A stretch of DNA of 64,000 bases from Thermincola ferriacetica (GCF_001263415.1 NZ_LGTE01000008.1:42582-106581); one strand, 5' to 3'; positions 36,068 to 46,305 are shown, counted from the first letter of the stretch. Numbers and translations are program-made. Notes: generated by a model not told the origin, from the letters alone.

Positions 36068-36343
36068 GTGGCGGAAGTAAAAAGAATTATGATTAGTTTA
36101 CCTGATAACCTGTTGCGCGAAGTAGACGGTATCGTGGCTGCGGAAAAACTTAATCGCAGTGAGTTTATTCGTGAGGCCATGAAACTTTATATCCAGGAGA
36201 AAAAACGGAGAACTATCAGGGAGCAAATGAAGAAAGGATACTTAGAGATGGCCAAAATCAACTTGGCGTTGGCTGGAGAAAATTTTAATGTTGAACATGA
36301 AGTCACACGCCTTTTTGATGGAAGGTTAGCGGAGGGTAAATAA
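36068..36343 (+). CDS. mazE: MazE/EndoAI-type ribbon-helix-helix antitoxin
   Basis: 91 residues. The N-terminal ribbon-helix-helix ([20 protein letters not shown], then [20 protein letters not shown]) binds DNA as a dimer. The C-terminal half ([20 protein letters not shown]) is the flexible part that neutralises the toxin, as in B. subtilis EndoAI. Start GTG 36068, placed 9 bases after GAGGAGGTG; an upstream in-frame start at 36047 lies in front of that site. The toxin gene starts two bases after the stop. In B. subtilis this pair lies next to alr; here it stands alone. Confidence 0.92.
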   Translation: MAEVKRIMISLPDNLLREVDGIVAAEKLNRSEFIREAMKLYIQEKKRRTIREQMKKGYLEMAKINLALAGENFNVEHEVTRLFDGRLAEGK

Positions 36344-36344
36344 T

Positions 36345-36695
36345 ATGCTTATCCGACGCGGTGATATCTTCTTTGCAGATTTAAGTCCGGTAGTTGGTTC
36401 GGAACAGGGCGGGACGCGACCGGTTTTAGTACTACAAAACGATATAGGCAATCAATACAGTCCGACCACCATAGTAGCGGCAATCACTTCTCAAATAAGC
36501 AAAGCCAAACTTCCTACTCATGTAGAAATATCTGCAAAAAACAGTGGGTTGGAAAAGGATTCGGTTATTTTGCTGGAACAGATTCGTACTATTGATAAAA
36601 GCCGGTTAATGGAAAAGGTTACATCTTTGAGTGAAGAAGATATGGAAAAGGTAGCTCAAGCTATCGAGATCAGCCTAGGGTTAATTGATATTTAG
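36345..36695 (+). CDS. mazF: MazF/EndoA mRNA interferase
   Basis: 116 residues, standard length. [33 protein letters not shown] contains the catalytic Arg-Gly and the beta1-beta2 loop; [21 protein letters not shown] includes the catalytic Thr; [13 protein letters not shown] is the dimer helix. Highly like the UACAU-cutting EndoA of Bacillus, so a sequence-specific endoribonuclease is expected. Encoded two bases after its antitoxin; a strong terminator follows. Confidence 0.96.
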   Translation: MLIRRGDIFFADLSPVVGSEQGGTRPVLVLQNDIGNQYSPTTIVAAITSQISKAKLPTHVEISAKNSGLEKDSVILLEQIRTIDKSRLMEKVTSLSEEDMEKVAQAIEISLGLIDI

Positions 36696-36710
36696 ACAGT
36701 CTGTGTTATT

Positions 36711-36748
36711 AGAAAAGAGCCATGAAATAAACCGGCTCTTTTTTCTTT
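36711..36748 (+). terminator. Terminator after mazF
   Basis: AAAAGAGCC-ATGAAATAAACC-GGCTCTTTT followed by TTCTTTT. Confidence 0.88.
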
Positions 36749-36862
36749 TGGAGCATTTTATATAGTAAAATTTACCATTATATGAGGACGATAAGGCAAA
36801 ATGAAGTGAGATACATAACCTTATATTAAAACCATAATAAAACAGCAGTTGGAGATGAGGAA

Positions 36863-37591
36863 ATGAAACCGGTAATAGGTATTACCTGTGCCGAAGAAAA
36901 CGGGGCTGACCGGTATTTTTTAGCCCGGGCATATACGGAAGCTGTTGCCAGTGCGGGAGGTATACCATTACTTTTGCCGGCCCTGTGTCAACAGGATTGC
37001 TCCTTAATATTGGCTAAGACAGACGGCCTTATCTTGTCGGGAGGGCCGGATGTAGACCCCTACTTTTTTGGAGAAGAACCTGAGCCGGGGTTGGCAGAGA
37101 TTACCCCGGACAGGGACTGTTTCGAGATTACACTTACGCGCCTGGCATTGGAAAAAGGCATTCCCGTATTTGCTATCTGCCGTGGTATTCAGGTACTAAA
37201 TGTTGCCGCCGGAGGCACGGTGGTTCAGGACATAAGTGTGGAGATACATAAACCGGTCAAACATTCTCAACAGGCTCCCCGGTGGTATCCTACCCACCGG
37301 GTAGACTTGGTTCCCGGTACGAAATTAAGCAGCATATTGAATACCCCTTCCATAAGAGTGAACAGTTTTCACCACCAGGCGGTCAGGGCACCGGCACCGG
37401 GTTTTCTGGTGACTGCCAGGTCTGTTGACGGCGTCATAGAGGCCATCGAATCTACTAACCACTCTTTTGCCCTGGGGGTGCAATGGCATCCCGAATGTAT
37501 GACAGCAAAAGATATACATGCCCGCCTGTTGTTTGCGGCTTTTATTGCCGCCTGTAAAACCAACCAACCGGGTAAAATGACTAATAAATGA
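36863..37591 (+). CDS. Gamma-glutamyl hydrolase-like class I amidotransferase (peptidase C26)
   Basis: 242 residues. The nucleophile elbow FAICRGIQVLN (Cys about 111), the His-Glu pair in LGVQWHPE (about 209-213) and LILSGGPDVDP (oxyanion and substrate loop) define the PuuD-like family, which hydrolyses gamma-glutamyl bonds, for example of gamma-glutamyl-GABA. Whether the substrate is polyamine-derived is unknown; no puu genes are adjacent. The ATG follows GATGAGG. Monocistronic by spacing. Confidence 0.88.
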   Translation: MKPVIGITCAEENGADRYFLARAYTEAVASAGGIPLLLPALCQQDCSLILAKTDGLILSGGPDVDPYFFGEEPEPGLAEITPDRDCFEITLTRLALEKGIPVFAICRGIQVLNVAAGGTVVQDISVEIHKPVKHSQQAPRWYPTHRVDLVPGTKLSSILNTPSIRVNSFHHQAVRAPAPGFLVTARSVDGVIEAIESTNHSFALGVQWHPECMTAKDIHARLLFAAFIAACKTNQPGKMTNK

Positions 37592-37658
37592 AGGAAAAAC
37601 CTGTGCTGCCGGCATAATAGAATAAGGTTATTATCTTAATCAGAATGGAGGAACCGTA

Positions 37659-39800
37659 TTGATCGAGACCATTGCCAGGGAACTCAAATTGAAAGCTGTT
37701 CAGGTAGAAAATACCGTCAAACTTTTGGATGCAGGTAATACTGTTCCCTTTATTGCCAGGTATCGCAAAGAAGCTACCGGTGAACTGGATGAAAACCAGA
37801 TCAGGGAGATTCAGGAACGCTTAAACTACCTGCGTAACCTGGAGGAGCGTAAACAGGAAGTTATCAGGTTGATAGATGAGCAAGGGAAATTGACTCCCGA
37901 ACTTGCTGAAGCAATTAACCGGGCAGAAAAATTGCAGGAAGTGGAAGACCTGTACCGGCCATATAAACAGAAACGCAAGACCAGGGCTAGTGTAGCTAAG
38001 GAAAAAGGATTGGAACCTTTAGCTGAAGTCATATTGGCGCAGGCCCCTGATTCCGGGGACCTGAGTTCCCTGGCTACTTCCTATGTTAATACTGAAATGG
38101 GCGTAAATACTCCGGAAGAAGCTCTGGAAGGAGCCCGGGATATAATTGCCGAAATTATTTCCGATGACGCCGATGTCAGGAAACTTGTCAGAAGAATGAC
38201 CTTCGAAGCCGGGTTCATTTCTTCCCAGGGCAAGACAAATGAAAAAGGCGTTTATCAAATGTATTATGATTACCGTGAACCTGTACAAAAGATTCCCCCC
38301 CACAGGATTTTGGCTTTAAACAGGGGTGAGAAGGAAGAAGCGTTGAATGTAAAGATAGAGGCCCCGGTGGAAAAAATATTGGTGGCTGTGCAGGCGATGT
38401 ATATCAGGGAGAACAGCCCATACGAAGATTTCCTTAAAATTACTGTGGAAGATTCCTATAAAAGGCTTATTGAGCCTTCGATAGAGCGGGAGATCAGGAA
38501 CGAACTGACGCAAAAAGGGGAAGAACAGGCAGTTAAAATATTTGCGAGTAATTTAAGAAACCTTTTACTGCAGCCACCTATTAAGGGTAAAGTGGTTATG
38601 GGTATTGATCCCGGATACCGTACCGGATGTAAAATTGCTGTGGTAGACGAAACAGGCAAGGTGCTTGATGTGGGGGTTATGTACCCAACCCCGCCGCAAA
38701 ACAAAGTGGAGGAAGCAAAAAAAATCATGGCTTCCCTGATTGACAAACACAAGGTTGACCTGATTGCCATTGGCAACGGGACTGCTTCCAGGGAAACGGA
38801 AGCAGTGGTGGCAGATTTGCTGGCTGAATACCCGGGGAACCTCGCTTACACCATTGTCAGTGAAGCCGGGGCTTCAGTTTACTCAGCCTCCAGGCTCGCC
38901 GGTGAGGAGTTCCCACAATACGATTTATCCTTGCGAAGCGCTGTTTCCATTGCCCGGCGGTTGCAGGACCCGCTGGCGGAACTGGTCAAGATTGACCCCA
39001 AGGCCGTGGGCGTGGGCCAGTACCAGCATGATGTAAATTCCAAAAGGCTGGAGGCCACCTTGCAGGGGGTAGTAGAGTCGTGTGTAAATACTGTGGGTGT
39101 AGATCTTAATACCGCATCGCCTTCTTTATTGAAATATGTGGCCGGCATAAAACCATCGGTAGCCAAGAACATTGTCACTTACCGGGAAAGCAACGGCAAA
39201 TTCAGGAACCGCGCGGAATTAAAAAAGGTCAAGGGCTTGGGGGAACAGACCTTTGTTCAGTGCGCAGGTTTTCTGCGTATTGCAGATGGAGATAATCCCC
39301 TGGAAAAGACTCCTGTTCACCCCGAGTCATACTTTCTGGCTGAAAAGATATTAGCCAAGGTAGGATTGAAACCGGCAGACCTGCTCAGCAAGGAGAGCGG
39401 CCAATTGCAGGAACTTTTATCTAAAATGGATGCAGTGGCTTTAGCCAGAGAACTGAATGCGGGTGAACCTACTGTCAGGGACATTATTGAAGCCCTGCAA
39501 AAACCGGGGCGCGACCCGCGGGAAGACATGCCCAAACCAATTTTCCATAAAGAAGTAACTTCCCTGGAAAACCTGCGTGAAGGAATGGTGCTGCAAGGGA
39601 CTGTGCGCAATGTGGTTGATTTCGGCGCTTTCGTAGACATCGGGGTGAAGCACGATGGTTTGGTGCACATTTCTCAGCTCAGTGAAAAATATGTGAAGCA
39701 TCCTATGGAAGTAGTGGCTGTGGGCGATATAGTCAAAGTAAAGGTTGTGAGCATTGACTTGGAGCGGGAGCGGGTTAGCCTATCTATGAAAGATGTCTAA
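37659..39800 (+). CDS. tex: Tex-family RNA-binding protein
   Basis: 713 residues, full length. Order: N-terminal Tex helices (1-200), YqgF-like nuclease fold (about 305-430; MGIDPGYRTGCKIAVVDETG), helix-hairpin-helix pair (about 480-555; VAGIKPSVAKNIVTYRE, VKGLGEQTFVQCAGF), and C-terminal S1 domain (about 630-705; GMVLQGTVRNVVDFGAFVDI, HDGLVHISQLS). Tex binds nucleic acids and contacts the transcription machinery; its precise role is not settled. The TTG start follows TGGAGG by 8 bases. Confidence 0.96.
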   Translation: MIETIARELKLKAVQVENTVKLLDAGNTVPFIARYRKEATGELDENQIREIQERLNYLRNLEERKQEVIRLIDEQGKLTPELAEAINRAEKLQEVEDLYRPYKQKRKTRASVAKEKGLEPLAEVILAQAPDSGDLSSLATSYVNTEMGVNTPEEALEGARDIIAEIISDDADVRKLVRRMTFEAGFISSQGKTNEKGVYQMYYDYREPVQKIPPHRILALNRGEKEEALNVKIEAPVEKILVAVQAMYIRENSPYEDFLKITVEDSYKRLIEPSIEREIRNELTQKGEEQAVKIFASNLRNLLLQPPIKGKVVMGIDPGYRTGCKIAVVDETGKVLDVGVMYPTPPQNKVEEAKKIMASLIDKHKVDLIAIGNGTASRETEAVVADLLAEYPGNLAYTIVSEAGASVYSASRLAGEEFPQYDLSLRSAVSIARRLQDPLAELVKIDPKAVGVGQYQHDVNSKRLEATLQGVVESCVNTVGVDLNTASPSLLKYVAGIKPSVAKNIVTYRESNGKFRNRAELKKVKGLGEQTFVQCAGFLRIADGDNPLEKTPVHPESYFLAEKILAKVGLKPADLLSKESGQLQELLSKMDAVALARELNAGEPTVRDIIEALQKPGRDPREDMPKPIFHKEVTSLENLREGMVLQGTVRNVVDFGAFVDIGVKHDGLVHISQLSEKYVKHPMEVVAVGDIVKVKVVSIDLERERVSLSMKDV

Positions 39801-39923
39801 GTATAGCGACCAGTTGCCGGTGGTTGCTGGCCGCAAAGATACGACTGAAGTGGCGATACAATCGTTACTCCGAAGGGCAACTGGTTATTGGCTGCTGAAA
39901 TTACTAAGAAAGGAGAAATAGCT

Positions 39924-40748
39924 TTGCGAACACGGGAGATCATGAACCTTGTATTGGAATTGGCCGGATTGGACGAGGTGCCGCCCGATTCGGGCATTAT
40001 TGTGCCCGGCAAAAACATAAAAAAGCTGGCCTTCGGCATTGATATGGAGGTCGCCGAGCTGTTGTTGGCCCGTGATTTGGGCGTTGACGCCGTGGTCAGC
40101 CACCATCCCAAAGGGGGCCTGCCTATGGTGGATTTCCACAAAGTCATGTACAGGCAGATTGATAGAATGGTAGAGGCCGGTATACCCATCAACAAAGCCC
40201 AAAAGGTGCTCCAGGAAAGGGTGGAACAGGTCGACCGGTCTCACCACGTGGGGAATTACGATCGGGTAGTATCAGCTGCCCAACTGTTAAATATGCCCTA
40301 TATGGTCATTCATTCACCTGCGGACATTCTCACGGAGAAGACTGTTCAGGCAGCTCTTGACAGAGGATTGGCCGGTATACCGAAGGCCACTTTAAGAGAT
40401 GTTCTTGATATACTGGTGGAAATTCCCGAGTATCAGAATTCGCCGGTTAAACCGGTGATCAGGGTAGGCAGCGAAAAGGATTACGCCGGGAAAGTATTTG
40501 TCGTGATGGCCGGCGGTACCAACGGCGGGGAAAAAGTGGCCAGGGCATATTTTGAGGCCGGCGTGGGAACCCTGGTGGCCATGCATATGCCCGATGATGT
40601 AATCAGGGCTGTACGGGAACAGAACATTGGCAATATAGTAGTGGCCGGTCACATGCCCAGCGATTCCATAGGCATTAACAAAATCATTGCCGCTCTCGAA
40701 GCCAGGGGTGTCGAGGTAATCCGTATGAGCGGGGTAGTTGCGCCTTAA
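39924..40748 (+). CDS. NIF3 (DUF34) family protein
   Basis: 274 residues. The metal-binding motifs of NIF3 proteins are seen: AVVSHHPKGG (about 59-68), DRSHHVGNYDRVV, and the C-terminal GHMPSDSIGINKI, where His and Glu side chains hold two metal ions in family structures. A middle section with ARAYFEAGVGTLVAMHMP is the usual insert-like region. The function is uncertain (a metal-dependent hydrolase has been suggested; in some bacteria GTP cyclohydrolase I type 2 annotation is used without proof). TTG start 39924 follows AAAGGAG by 8 bases. Confidence 0.8.
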   Translation: MRTREIMNLVLELAGLDEVPPDSGIIVPGKNIKKLAFGIDMEVAELLLARDLGVDAVVSHHPKGGLPMVDFHKVMYRQIDRMVEAGIPINKAQKVLQERVEQVDRSHHVGNYDRVVSAAQLLNMPYMVIHSPADILTEKTVQAALDRGLAGIPKATLRDVLDILVEIPEYQNSPVKPVIRVGSEKDYAGKVFVVMAGGTNGGEKVARAYFEAGVGTLVAMHMPDDVIRAVREQNIGNIVVAGHMPSDSIGINKIIAALEARGVEVIRMSGVVAP

Positions 40749-40800
40749 TAATGGCCATTGGGTCTACTGCTGGGGGTGAAACAACCTTTGACCTGCAGAT

Positions 40801-41212
40801 GCCGCTGTATGGTGAAGTAACCGTTGCTCCGAGGTTGCGTGTACAAGGAAGGGTGGGTGGGGTGCTGAGGCTACCGTCAAGGAGCGACTGTGCCCGCAAA
40901 CCCTGGCCGGGGAGGCAGGGAGTTCCCGCATGTCCGAAGATGGTGAATGCCGCCGGGAAGTCCGGCACGCAACGGAGGTTGAGTGTCCGGATGGGAGGCG
41001 GCCTGACTATAAAGAAATGCAACATGAGCCATCGAGTTCGGGAACGCTGCCTTCCCGGCCAGGTTTTGCAGCACAGCCGGGTCACCCCACCCACCCTTCC
41101 TTGTACAGATCGAACCGTAATACAGGCCGTTCTGTAGTCAGTGGGTGATCACACTTAATCGCCGCTGCCCGGAGCCTCGAAGCAACGGTTGTTCCACCGG
41201 TACAGCGCCAAC
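40801..41212. mobile_element. 410-bp non-coding element with terminal inverted repeats, copy A
   Basis: Terminal inverted repeats: GCCGCTGTA...CCGTTGCTCCGAGG (40801-40834) against CCTCGAAGCAACGG...TACAGCGCC (41175-41210). Inside is a perfect 25-base inverted repeat (40840-40864 with 41083-41107), then GGCAGGGAGTTCCC (40914-40927) facing GGGAACGCTGCC (41040-41051), and an innermost GCCGCC / GGCGGC with CCGGCAC / GTGTCCGG. No open frame is convincing. A second, reversed copy is at 63720-64000. It looks like a MITE or a large structured RNA. Confidence 0.75.
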
Positions 41213-41235
41213 CCCAAAAACAAAGGAGGAGAGTT

Positions 41236-42402
41236 ATGTTAGCCATAATTAATGGTCGGGTAATAACCATGACGGGAAAAGAATACGAAAAGGGTACTAT
41301 TCTGACGGACGGTCAAAAAATAGCAAAGGTTGGTTCCAATATATCAATTCCGGAAGGAGCGGAAGTCATTGATGCCGCCGGTAAAATTGTTATGCCGGGG
41401 CTCATTGACGCTCACTGCCATGTGGGAATACTGGAAGAAGTATACAGGCAGGAGGGGAACGACGTCAATGAATCGACGGAGCCTGTGACTCCGCATTTAC
41501 GGGCTATTGACGGTATAAATCCGGAAGACCTTGGTTTTCAGGATGCCCTGGAAGGAGGCGTGACTACTGTTGTTACGGGGCCGGGAAGCGGAAACGTTAT
41601 AGGCGGGGAAAACCTGGCCATGAAGACTTTTGGTCGGGTGGTTGACGAAATGGTTATAAAAAACCCCATCGGCCTCAAGGTAGCTTTTGGTGAAAACCCT
41701 AAACGAGTTTATGGCAGCCAGAGCAAGATGCCTATGACAAGAATGGCCACTGCTGCTTTGTTCAGGGAGGCTTTGGTCAAAGCCGAAAATTATATGGCCA
41801 AGATGGAACGTCAAAGACAAAGAACGGAAGAAGCCTTTTTTGAACGGGATTTGAAAATGGAGGTACTCTGCAAGGTTTTGAAAAGAGAAATTCCTATCCG
41901 GGCCCATGCCCACAGAGCCGATGATATCATGACCGCCATTCGCATCGCAGAAGAATTTAATCTGAAAATTATCATTGAACACTGCACCGAGGGATATAAA
42001 GTTGCCGATCAGTTGGCGAAAAGAGGAATACCGGCCGTCGTGGGCCCCTTCTTAACGAATAGGGCAAAAGTTGAATTAAAAGACAGGACTTTGGCTAACC
42101 CTTATTTTTTAGCCAAAGCCGGTGTAAAAATAGCTTTTATGACTGACCATCCTGTCATCCCAATTAATTACTTGGCATTGAGCGCCGCTTTAGCCGTCCG
42201 GGAAGGGTTGGATGAACAGGAAGCTATGAAGGCATTGACAGTAAATGCGGCGCAAATTTTAGGTTTGCAGGACAGGATTGGAACGCTGGAACCGGGTAAG
42301 GATGCCGACATTATTATCTTAAACGGACCTTTATTTGAATTGAAAACGCGGGTGGAAAAGGTCATTGTTGCAGGTAAAATAATTAATTTAGATAGTAAAT
42401 AA
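41236..42402 (+). CDS. Amidohydrolase (imidazolonepropionase-like)
   Basis: 388 residues with the composite-domain start (AIINGRVITMTGKEYEKGTI) and the metal-binding GLIDAHCHVG (HxH, about 57-63), HAHRADDI (about 220), IIEHCTEGYK (His about 244), and FMTDHPVIP (Asp about 299), all in subtype order. The C-terminal LQDRIGTLEPGKDADIIILNG closes the beta-sandwich. Substrate unknown. An arginine- and lysine-rich insertion around residues 190-205 (KMERQRQRTEEAFFERDL) extends one loop. The ATG follows AAAGGAGGAG. Confidence 0.9.
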   Translation: MLAIINGRVITMTGKEYEKGTILTDGQKIAKVGSNISIPEGAEVIDAAGKIVMPGLIDAHCHVGILEEVYRQEGNDVNESTEPVTPHLRAIDGINPEDLGFQDALEGGVTTVVTGPGSGNVIGGENLAMKTFGRVVDEMVIKNPIGLKVAFGENPKRVYGSQSKMPMTRMATAALFREALVKAENYMAKMERQRQRTEEAFFERDLKMEVLCKVLKREIPIRAHAHRADDIMTAIRIAEEFNLKIIIEHCTEGYKVADQLAKRGIPAVVGPFLTNRAKVELKDRTLANPYFLAKAGVKIAFMTDHPVIPINYLALSAALAVREGLDEQEAMKALTVNAAQILGLQDRIGTLEPGKDADIIILNGPLFELKTRVEKVIVAGKIINLDSK

Positions 42403-42448
42403 TTAGATATATACGGAAGCATTAGCAAGTGGTCAAAACGTCGGTTTT

Positions 42449-42499
42449 TGTCGGAAAATCGCCTATTTTTTGGGGAGGAAACCCTTCTTTTACGTCGAA
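42449..42499 (+). promoter_or_regulatory. Spo0A-box-like sites upstream of the receiver gene
   Basis: TGTCGGAAAA (42449-42458) and CGTCGAAGAA (42493-42502) resemble the Spo0A box TGTCGAA. They lie 110-160 bases before a Spo0F-like gene; in Bacillus spo0F is Spo0A-controlled. Confidence 0.4.
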
Positions 42500-42614
42500 G
42501 AATAGATTATAGAATAAAATAAGTTTTAGACATCATAACTGCCTTTTTGAACATCAAAAAGGTAATTTCGGACACATGAATTGTAAATTGGTATCTGCCG
42601 AAGGAGGTGTAATA

Positions 42615-43010
42615 GTGAGTGGGTTTCCTCTAAAAGTGTTGATTGTTGACGATCAGGCCGGCGTAAGGCATTTGCTGGAAGCTGTTGCCCAGGAAGAGGG
42701 ATGTCAAACTTTCACCGGCTGTAATGGTTTCGAAGCTGTCGACCAGGTTAAGAAAAATCAACCGGATTTAATATTCATGGATATCAGGATGCCGGGGATG
42801 GATGGTACCCAGGCCTTGGAAATCATTTTACAAATGGGCCTTGATATTGAGATTGTAATGATGACGGCTTTTGCTGAGAAGGAGGTGCTTGACAAAACAC
42901 CTAGTGGGAGGGTTCGATACCTGATAAAACCTTTTGACATTGAGGAAATACGCAGCATTATACGAACCTTGGCTGACAACGGAAATAACCGGCAAATTTC
43001 CGTTGGTTAG
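42615..43010 (+). CDS. Receiver-only response regulator, Spo0F-like
   Basis: 131 residues, a receiver domain and nothing else. Acidic pair Asp-Asp (LIVDDQ), phospho-acceptor Asp (LIFMDIRMPGMDG), Thr (MMTAF) and Lys (YLIKPF) are all present, so it should be phosphorylated normally. The PGMDG and AEKEVLD segments are as in Spo0F, the relay protein of the sporulation phosphorelay. No kinase or phosphotransferase is adjacent. GTG start 42615 directly after AAGGAGGTG; an upstream frame extension without ribosome site was rejected. Confidence 0.85.
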   Translation: MSGFPLKVLIVDDQAGVRHLLEAVAQEEGCQTFTGCNGFEAVDQVKKNQPDLIFMDIRMPGMDGTQALEIILQMGLDIEIVMMTAFAEKEVLDKTPSGRVRYLIKPFDIEEIRSIIRTLADNGNNRQISVG

Positions 43011-43026
43011 AAAAACTTCGACCACT

Positions 43027-43053
43027 ATACCACTTATAGTGGTTTTTTTATGT
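43027..43053 (+). terminator. Terminator after the receiver gene
   Basis: CCACT-TAT-AGTGG within ATACCACTTATAGTGG, followed by TTTTTTTA. Confidence 0.8.
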
Positions 43054-43196
43054 TTTATATGATATAATATTTCAGTATCTAGGAAATTATGCTTTGAGGT
43101 AAAATTGGGGATAACCTCAAAGCATGATTTCCGGATATCAACAAAAGTTTCCTTAAAGTTTCGATAGAAACTTTTGTTCTATTCAAAATGAGTTGC

Positions 43197-43274
43197 CACT
43201 AGGGGTGCCTTCGGGCTGAGAGGCTTCATGCCAACCCTTTGCACCTGACCTGGATAATGCCAGCGGAGGGAAGT
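43197..43274 (+). promoter_or_regulatory. TPP riboswitch
   Basis: Typical thi-box: CACTAGGGGTGCC, GGGCTGAGA, CAACCCTTTGCACCTGA, CTGGATAATGCCAGCG, GAGGGAAGTGG. A terminator hairpin follows, so thiamine pyrophosphate should stop transcription of thiDE-thiC-thiM. Confidence 0.97.
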
Positions 43275-43298
43275 GGTCGATATATTTGCATTATATCG

Positions 43299-43327
43299 CC
43301 CATTCTGTCTGGAATGGGTTTTTTCTT
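43299..43327 (+). terminator. Riboswitch-controlled terminator
   Basis: CCCATTC-TGTCTG-GAATGGG followed by TTTTTTTC, 25 bases after the TPP aptamer and 30 before the thiDE start. Confidence 0.85.
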
Positions 43328-43356
43328 TTCAAAAAAATTTTTTGGAGGGATCAGCT

Positions 43357-44835
43357 TTGAAAAAGGTACTTACTATTGCCGGATCGGACTCCGGCGGCGG
43401 AGCAGGTATCCAGGCAGACCTGAAAACCTTCAGTGCGTTTGGTGTTTATGGGATGTCTGTTATTACTGCCGTAACATCCCAAAATACTTTGGGAGTAAGC
43501 GGTTTTCGGGCTATGCCCGCTGAATTTGTCGGGCAGCAGATGTCCGATGTTCTGTCGGACATAGGGGCCGATGCTACAAAGACGGGGATGCTTGCCAATG
43601 CAGACATTATATGTGAGGTGGCGGAAAAAATAAGGGAATTTAAACACGAAAACCTTGTAGTCGACCCCGTAATGGTGGCTACAAGCGGGGACAGACTCAT
43701 GGAACCGGAAGCGGAAAAGGCTCTTAAGGACAAATTGTTGCCATTGGCGTTAGTGGTTACCCCGAACATCGCAGAGGCAGAAGTATTAAGCGGTATCCGG
43801 ATTGCCAACCGGGAAGATGTGGAAAAAGCCGCTCAGATTATATATGGTTGGGGTCCGAAAGGAGTAATAATCAAGGGAGGCCACCTGTCGGGGGAAGCCA
43901 TTGATTATTATTACGACGGCAAAGAAATTTATGAGTACCGGAGCCCGCGGGTAGATACAAAGAACACCCATGGAACAGGATGTACTTTTTCCGCGGCCCT
44001 GGCCGCCTGCCTGGCCCTGGGAATGCCTTTAAAAAAGGCTATTCCAATAGCGAAAGACTATCTATACCTGGCGCTTTTAAATGCCGATTCCCTGGGCGCC
44101 GGTCACGGACCGACAAATCACCTGGCCGGGTATTTTGACCATTCAACAAAAGCCATAAGGCCGGCAAAAGGTCTGCCGGCGGCAAAAACCGAAAATAATT
44201 CCCGCAAATTGACGGGCCGGAAATTATATGTTATTACCGGCCAGGAATTTGCCAAAGGCCGGCCTGTAACAGAGGTAGTAAGCCAGGCATTGGCCGGCGG
44301 CGCGGGTATCATTCAACTGCGGGAGAAGAAATGGACCACCAGACAACTGGTGGAAGTGGGACGGGAGTTGCAAAGGCTGGCCCGGGAAAACAATGCCCTG
44401 TTTATAGTTAATGACCGCATAGATGTGGCTTTGGCTGTTGATGCGGATGGGGTCCACCTTGGACAGGATGATATGCCGGTCCGTATGGCCCGCCGGGTCA
44501 TCGGGCCCGATATGATTCTGGGGATTTCTGCGGAAACGGTGGAAGAGGCATTAACTGCCGAAAAAGAGGGAGCCGATTATATTGGATTTGGGCCGGTTTT
44601 CCATACAGATACCAAGCCCGACGCGGGGACAGCCAGGGGTTTGGAATTGCTGGCGCAGGTAAAAAAGGCCGTTTCTATTCCTGTTTATGGGATTGGCGGT
44701 ATTAAATTGGATAATGCGGCGGAAGTTTTAAGTGCCGGGGCTGACGGCGTGGCTGTTATAACTGCCGTTGTCGGGGCCGACGATATAACACTGGCAGCAC
44801 AAAAATTTATTCACATAATGGAAGGTGGTAGATAG
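43357..44835 (+). CDS. thiDE: ThiD-ThiE fusion (HMP-P kinase and thiamine phosphate synthase)
   Basis: 492 residues. ThiD part (about 1-265): [48 protein letters not shown] with the catalytic Cys/Gly loop. A linker rich in Ala, Lys and Asn (about 266-290) leads to ThiE (about 290-490): [76 protein letters not shown]. One chain phosphorylates HMP-P to HMP-PP and joins it with thiazole phosphate. The TTG at 43357 after TTGGAGGG is the start; frames extending into the riboswitch were rejected. Confidence 0.95.
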   Translation: MKKVLTIAGSDSGGGAGIQADLKTFSAFGVYGMSVITAVTSQNTLGVSGFRAMPAEFVGQQMSDVLSDIGADATKTGMLANADIICEVAEKIREFKHENLVVDPVMVATSGDRLMEPEAEKALKDKLLPLALVVTPNIAEAEVLSGIRIANREDVEKAAQIIYGWGPKGVIIKGGHLSGEAIDYYYDGKEIYEYRSPRVDTKNTHGTGCTFSAALAACLALGMPLKKAIPIAKDYLYLALLNADSLGAGHGPTNHLAGYFDHSTKAIRPAKGLPAAKTENNSRKLTGRKLYVITGQEFAKGRPVTEVVSQALAGGAGIIQLREKKWTTRQLVEVGRELQRLARENNALFIVNDRIDVALAVDADGVHLGQDDMPVRMARRVIGPDMILGISAETVEEALTAEKEGADYIGFGPVFHTDTKPDAGTARGLELLAQVKKAVSIPVYGIGGIKLDNAAEVLSAGADGVAVITAVVGADDITLAAQKFIHIMEGGR

Positions 44836-44836
44836 A

Positions 44837-46168
44837 ATGACACAAATGCAAGAGGCACGGGCAGGCCGGATAACACCGGCCATGGAAATGGCAGCCCAAA
44901 GGGAAGGGCTGGCGGCGGAATTTATTCGGCATGGTTTGGCGTCAGGAACTATAGTCCTCCCGGCTAACATAAACCATAAAAATTTGGAGCCTTGCGCTAT
45001 AGGCCATGGACTAAGGACGAAAGTAAATGCCAATATAGGGACATCGCCTGAATTTCCTGATTTGGACAAGGAAATAGAAAAGCTGGAAGCGGCTTTGGCC
45101 GCGGGGGTCGATGCAGTGATGGACCTCAGCACAGGCGGCGACCTAAATGTCATCAGGCGAGAGATCTTAAAGCGTTGTACGGTACCAGTCGGCACAGTTG
45201 CCGAATACCAGGCGATGGTGGAAGCCCGGCGAAAATACGGAAATCTGATTGAAATGACCGAGGAAGACCTGTTTAATACCATTGAACAACAGGCGCGCGA
45301 TGGGGCTGATTTTATTACTGTCCATTGCGGCGTTACCGGCGAGGGAATTGAGCGTTTGAAAAAAGAGGGCCGGATTACGGACATTGTTAGCCGCGGCGGG
45401 GCTTTTATGGCGGGCTGGATTTTGCATCACAACCGGGAAAACCCTTTGTACGAACAGTATGACCGGCTATTAGATATAGCCGAGAAATATGATGTCACTT
45501 TAAGCCTCGGTGACGGATTGCGGCCCGGTTGTTTGGCAGATGCCAGTGACCGGGCGCAGATACACGAGTTAATTATTCTGGGCGAATTGGTAGACCGGGC
45601 CTGGGAAAGAGGCATACAGGTCATGGTTGAAGGCCCCGGCCATGTACCGCTCAACCAAATTGAAGCTAACGTTATATTGCAGAAACGCATCTGTAAAGGG
45701 GCGCCCTTTTATGTACTGGGACCTTTGGTTACCGATGTCGCCCCGGGTTATGACCATATAACCTCGGCTATTGGCGGCGCCCTTGCGGCCTCTGCCGGAG
45801 TGGATTTTCTTTGTTATGTGACACCCGCCGAGCATTTGGGCCTGCCGTCGGTAGAAGATGTAAGGGAAGGGGTGATTGCGGCGAGGATTGCCGCTCACGC
45901 CGCTGACATTGTCAAGGGAGCGCCGGGAGCATTGGCCTGGGACCTGGAAATGGCCAAAGCACGGAAGGCCCTGGACTGGCAAAAACAGATAGAACTGGCT
46001 ATAGACCGGGAGAAAGCAGTCCGGTATTGGCAGGAGAAGAACATAAAAGACAAAGATGAAAATAAGGGTAAAGAAGAATGCTCCATGTGTGGAGAATTTT
46101 GCGCCATGAAAGTAATTGGGGAACATTTGCAATGTGACAGGAACAAAAGTCATAAACTTTACTCTTAA
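44837..46168 (+). CDS. thiC: Phosphomethylpyrimidine synthase ThiC
   Basis: 443 residues. Radical SAM enzyme of the C-terminal-cluster type: [11 protein letters not shown] near the end holds the [4Fe-4S] cluster. Also seen: [100 protein letters not shown]. It converts aminoimidazole ribotide to HMP-P. The ATG at 44837 lies at the end of thiDE with GAAGGTGG in front, so the genes are coupled. Residue count fits the short ThiC form without the N-terminal extension. Confidence 0.97.
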   Translation: MTQMQEARAGRITPAMEMAAQREGLAAEFIRHGLASGTIVLPANINHKNLEPCAIGHGLRTKVNANIGTSPEFPDLDKEIEKLEAALAAGVDAVMDLSTGGDLNVIRREILKRCTVPVGTVAEYQAMVEARRKYGNLIEMTEEDLFNTIEQQARDGADFITVHCGVTGEGIERLKKEGRITDIVSRGGAFMAGWILHHNRENPLYEQYDRLLDIAEKYDVTLSLGDGLRPGCLADASDRAQIHELIILGELVDRAWERGIQVMVEGPGHVPLNQIEANVILQKRICKGAPFYVLGPLVTDVAPGYDHITSAIGGALAASAGVDFLCYVTPAEHLGLPSVEDVREGVIAARIAAHAADIVKGAPGALAWDLEMAKARKALDWQKQIELAIDREKAVRYWQEKNIKDKDENKGKEECSMCGEFCAMKVIGEHLQCDRNKSHKLYS

Positions 46169-46305
46169 AATTAATATCTGTGTCCTGGTATAGTAAAATG
46201 TTTCTCTGTGTACCGTAAGTCATAACTTATTGTTTTACCACCATAGTGCTAATAGAACTGCGAAAGTTGAAATGTTTATTAAGTCTGAAGGAGGCGTACG
46301 TACAA

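Noticed and set aside
44728..45384. 218-codon minus-strand frame across thiE/thiC
   Set aside because: Antisense shadow of thiDE and thiC.
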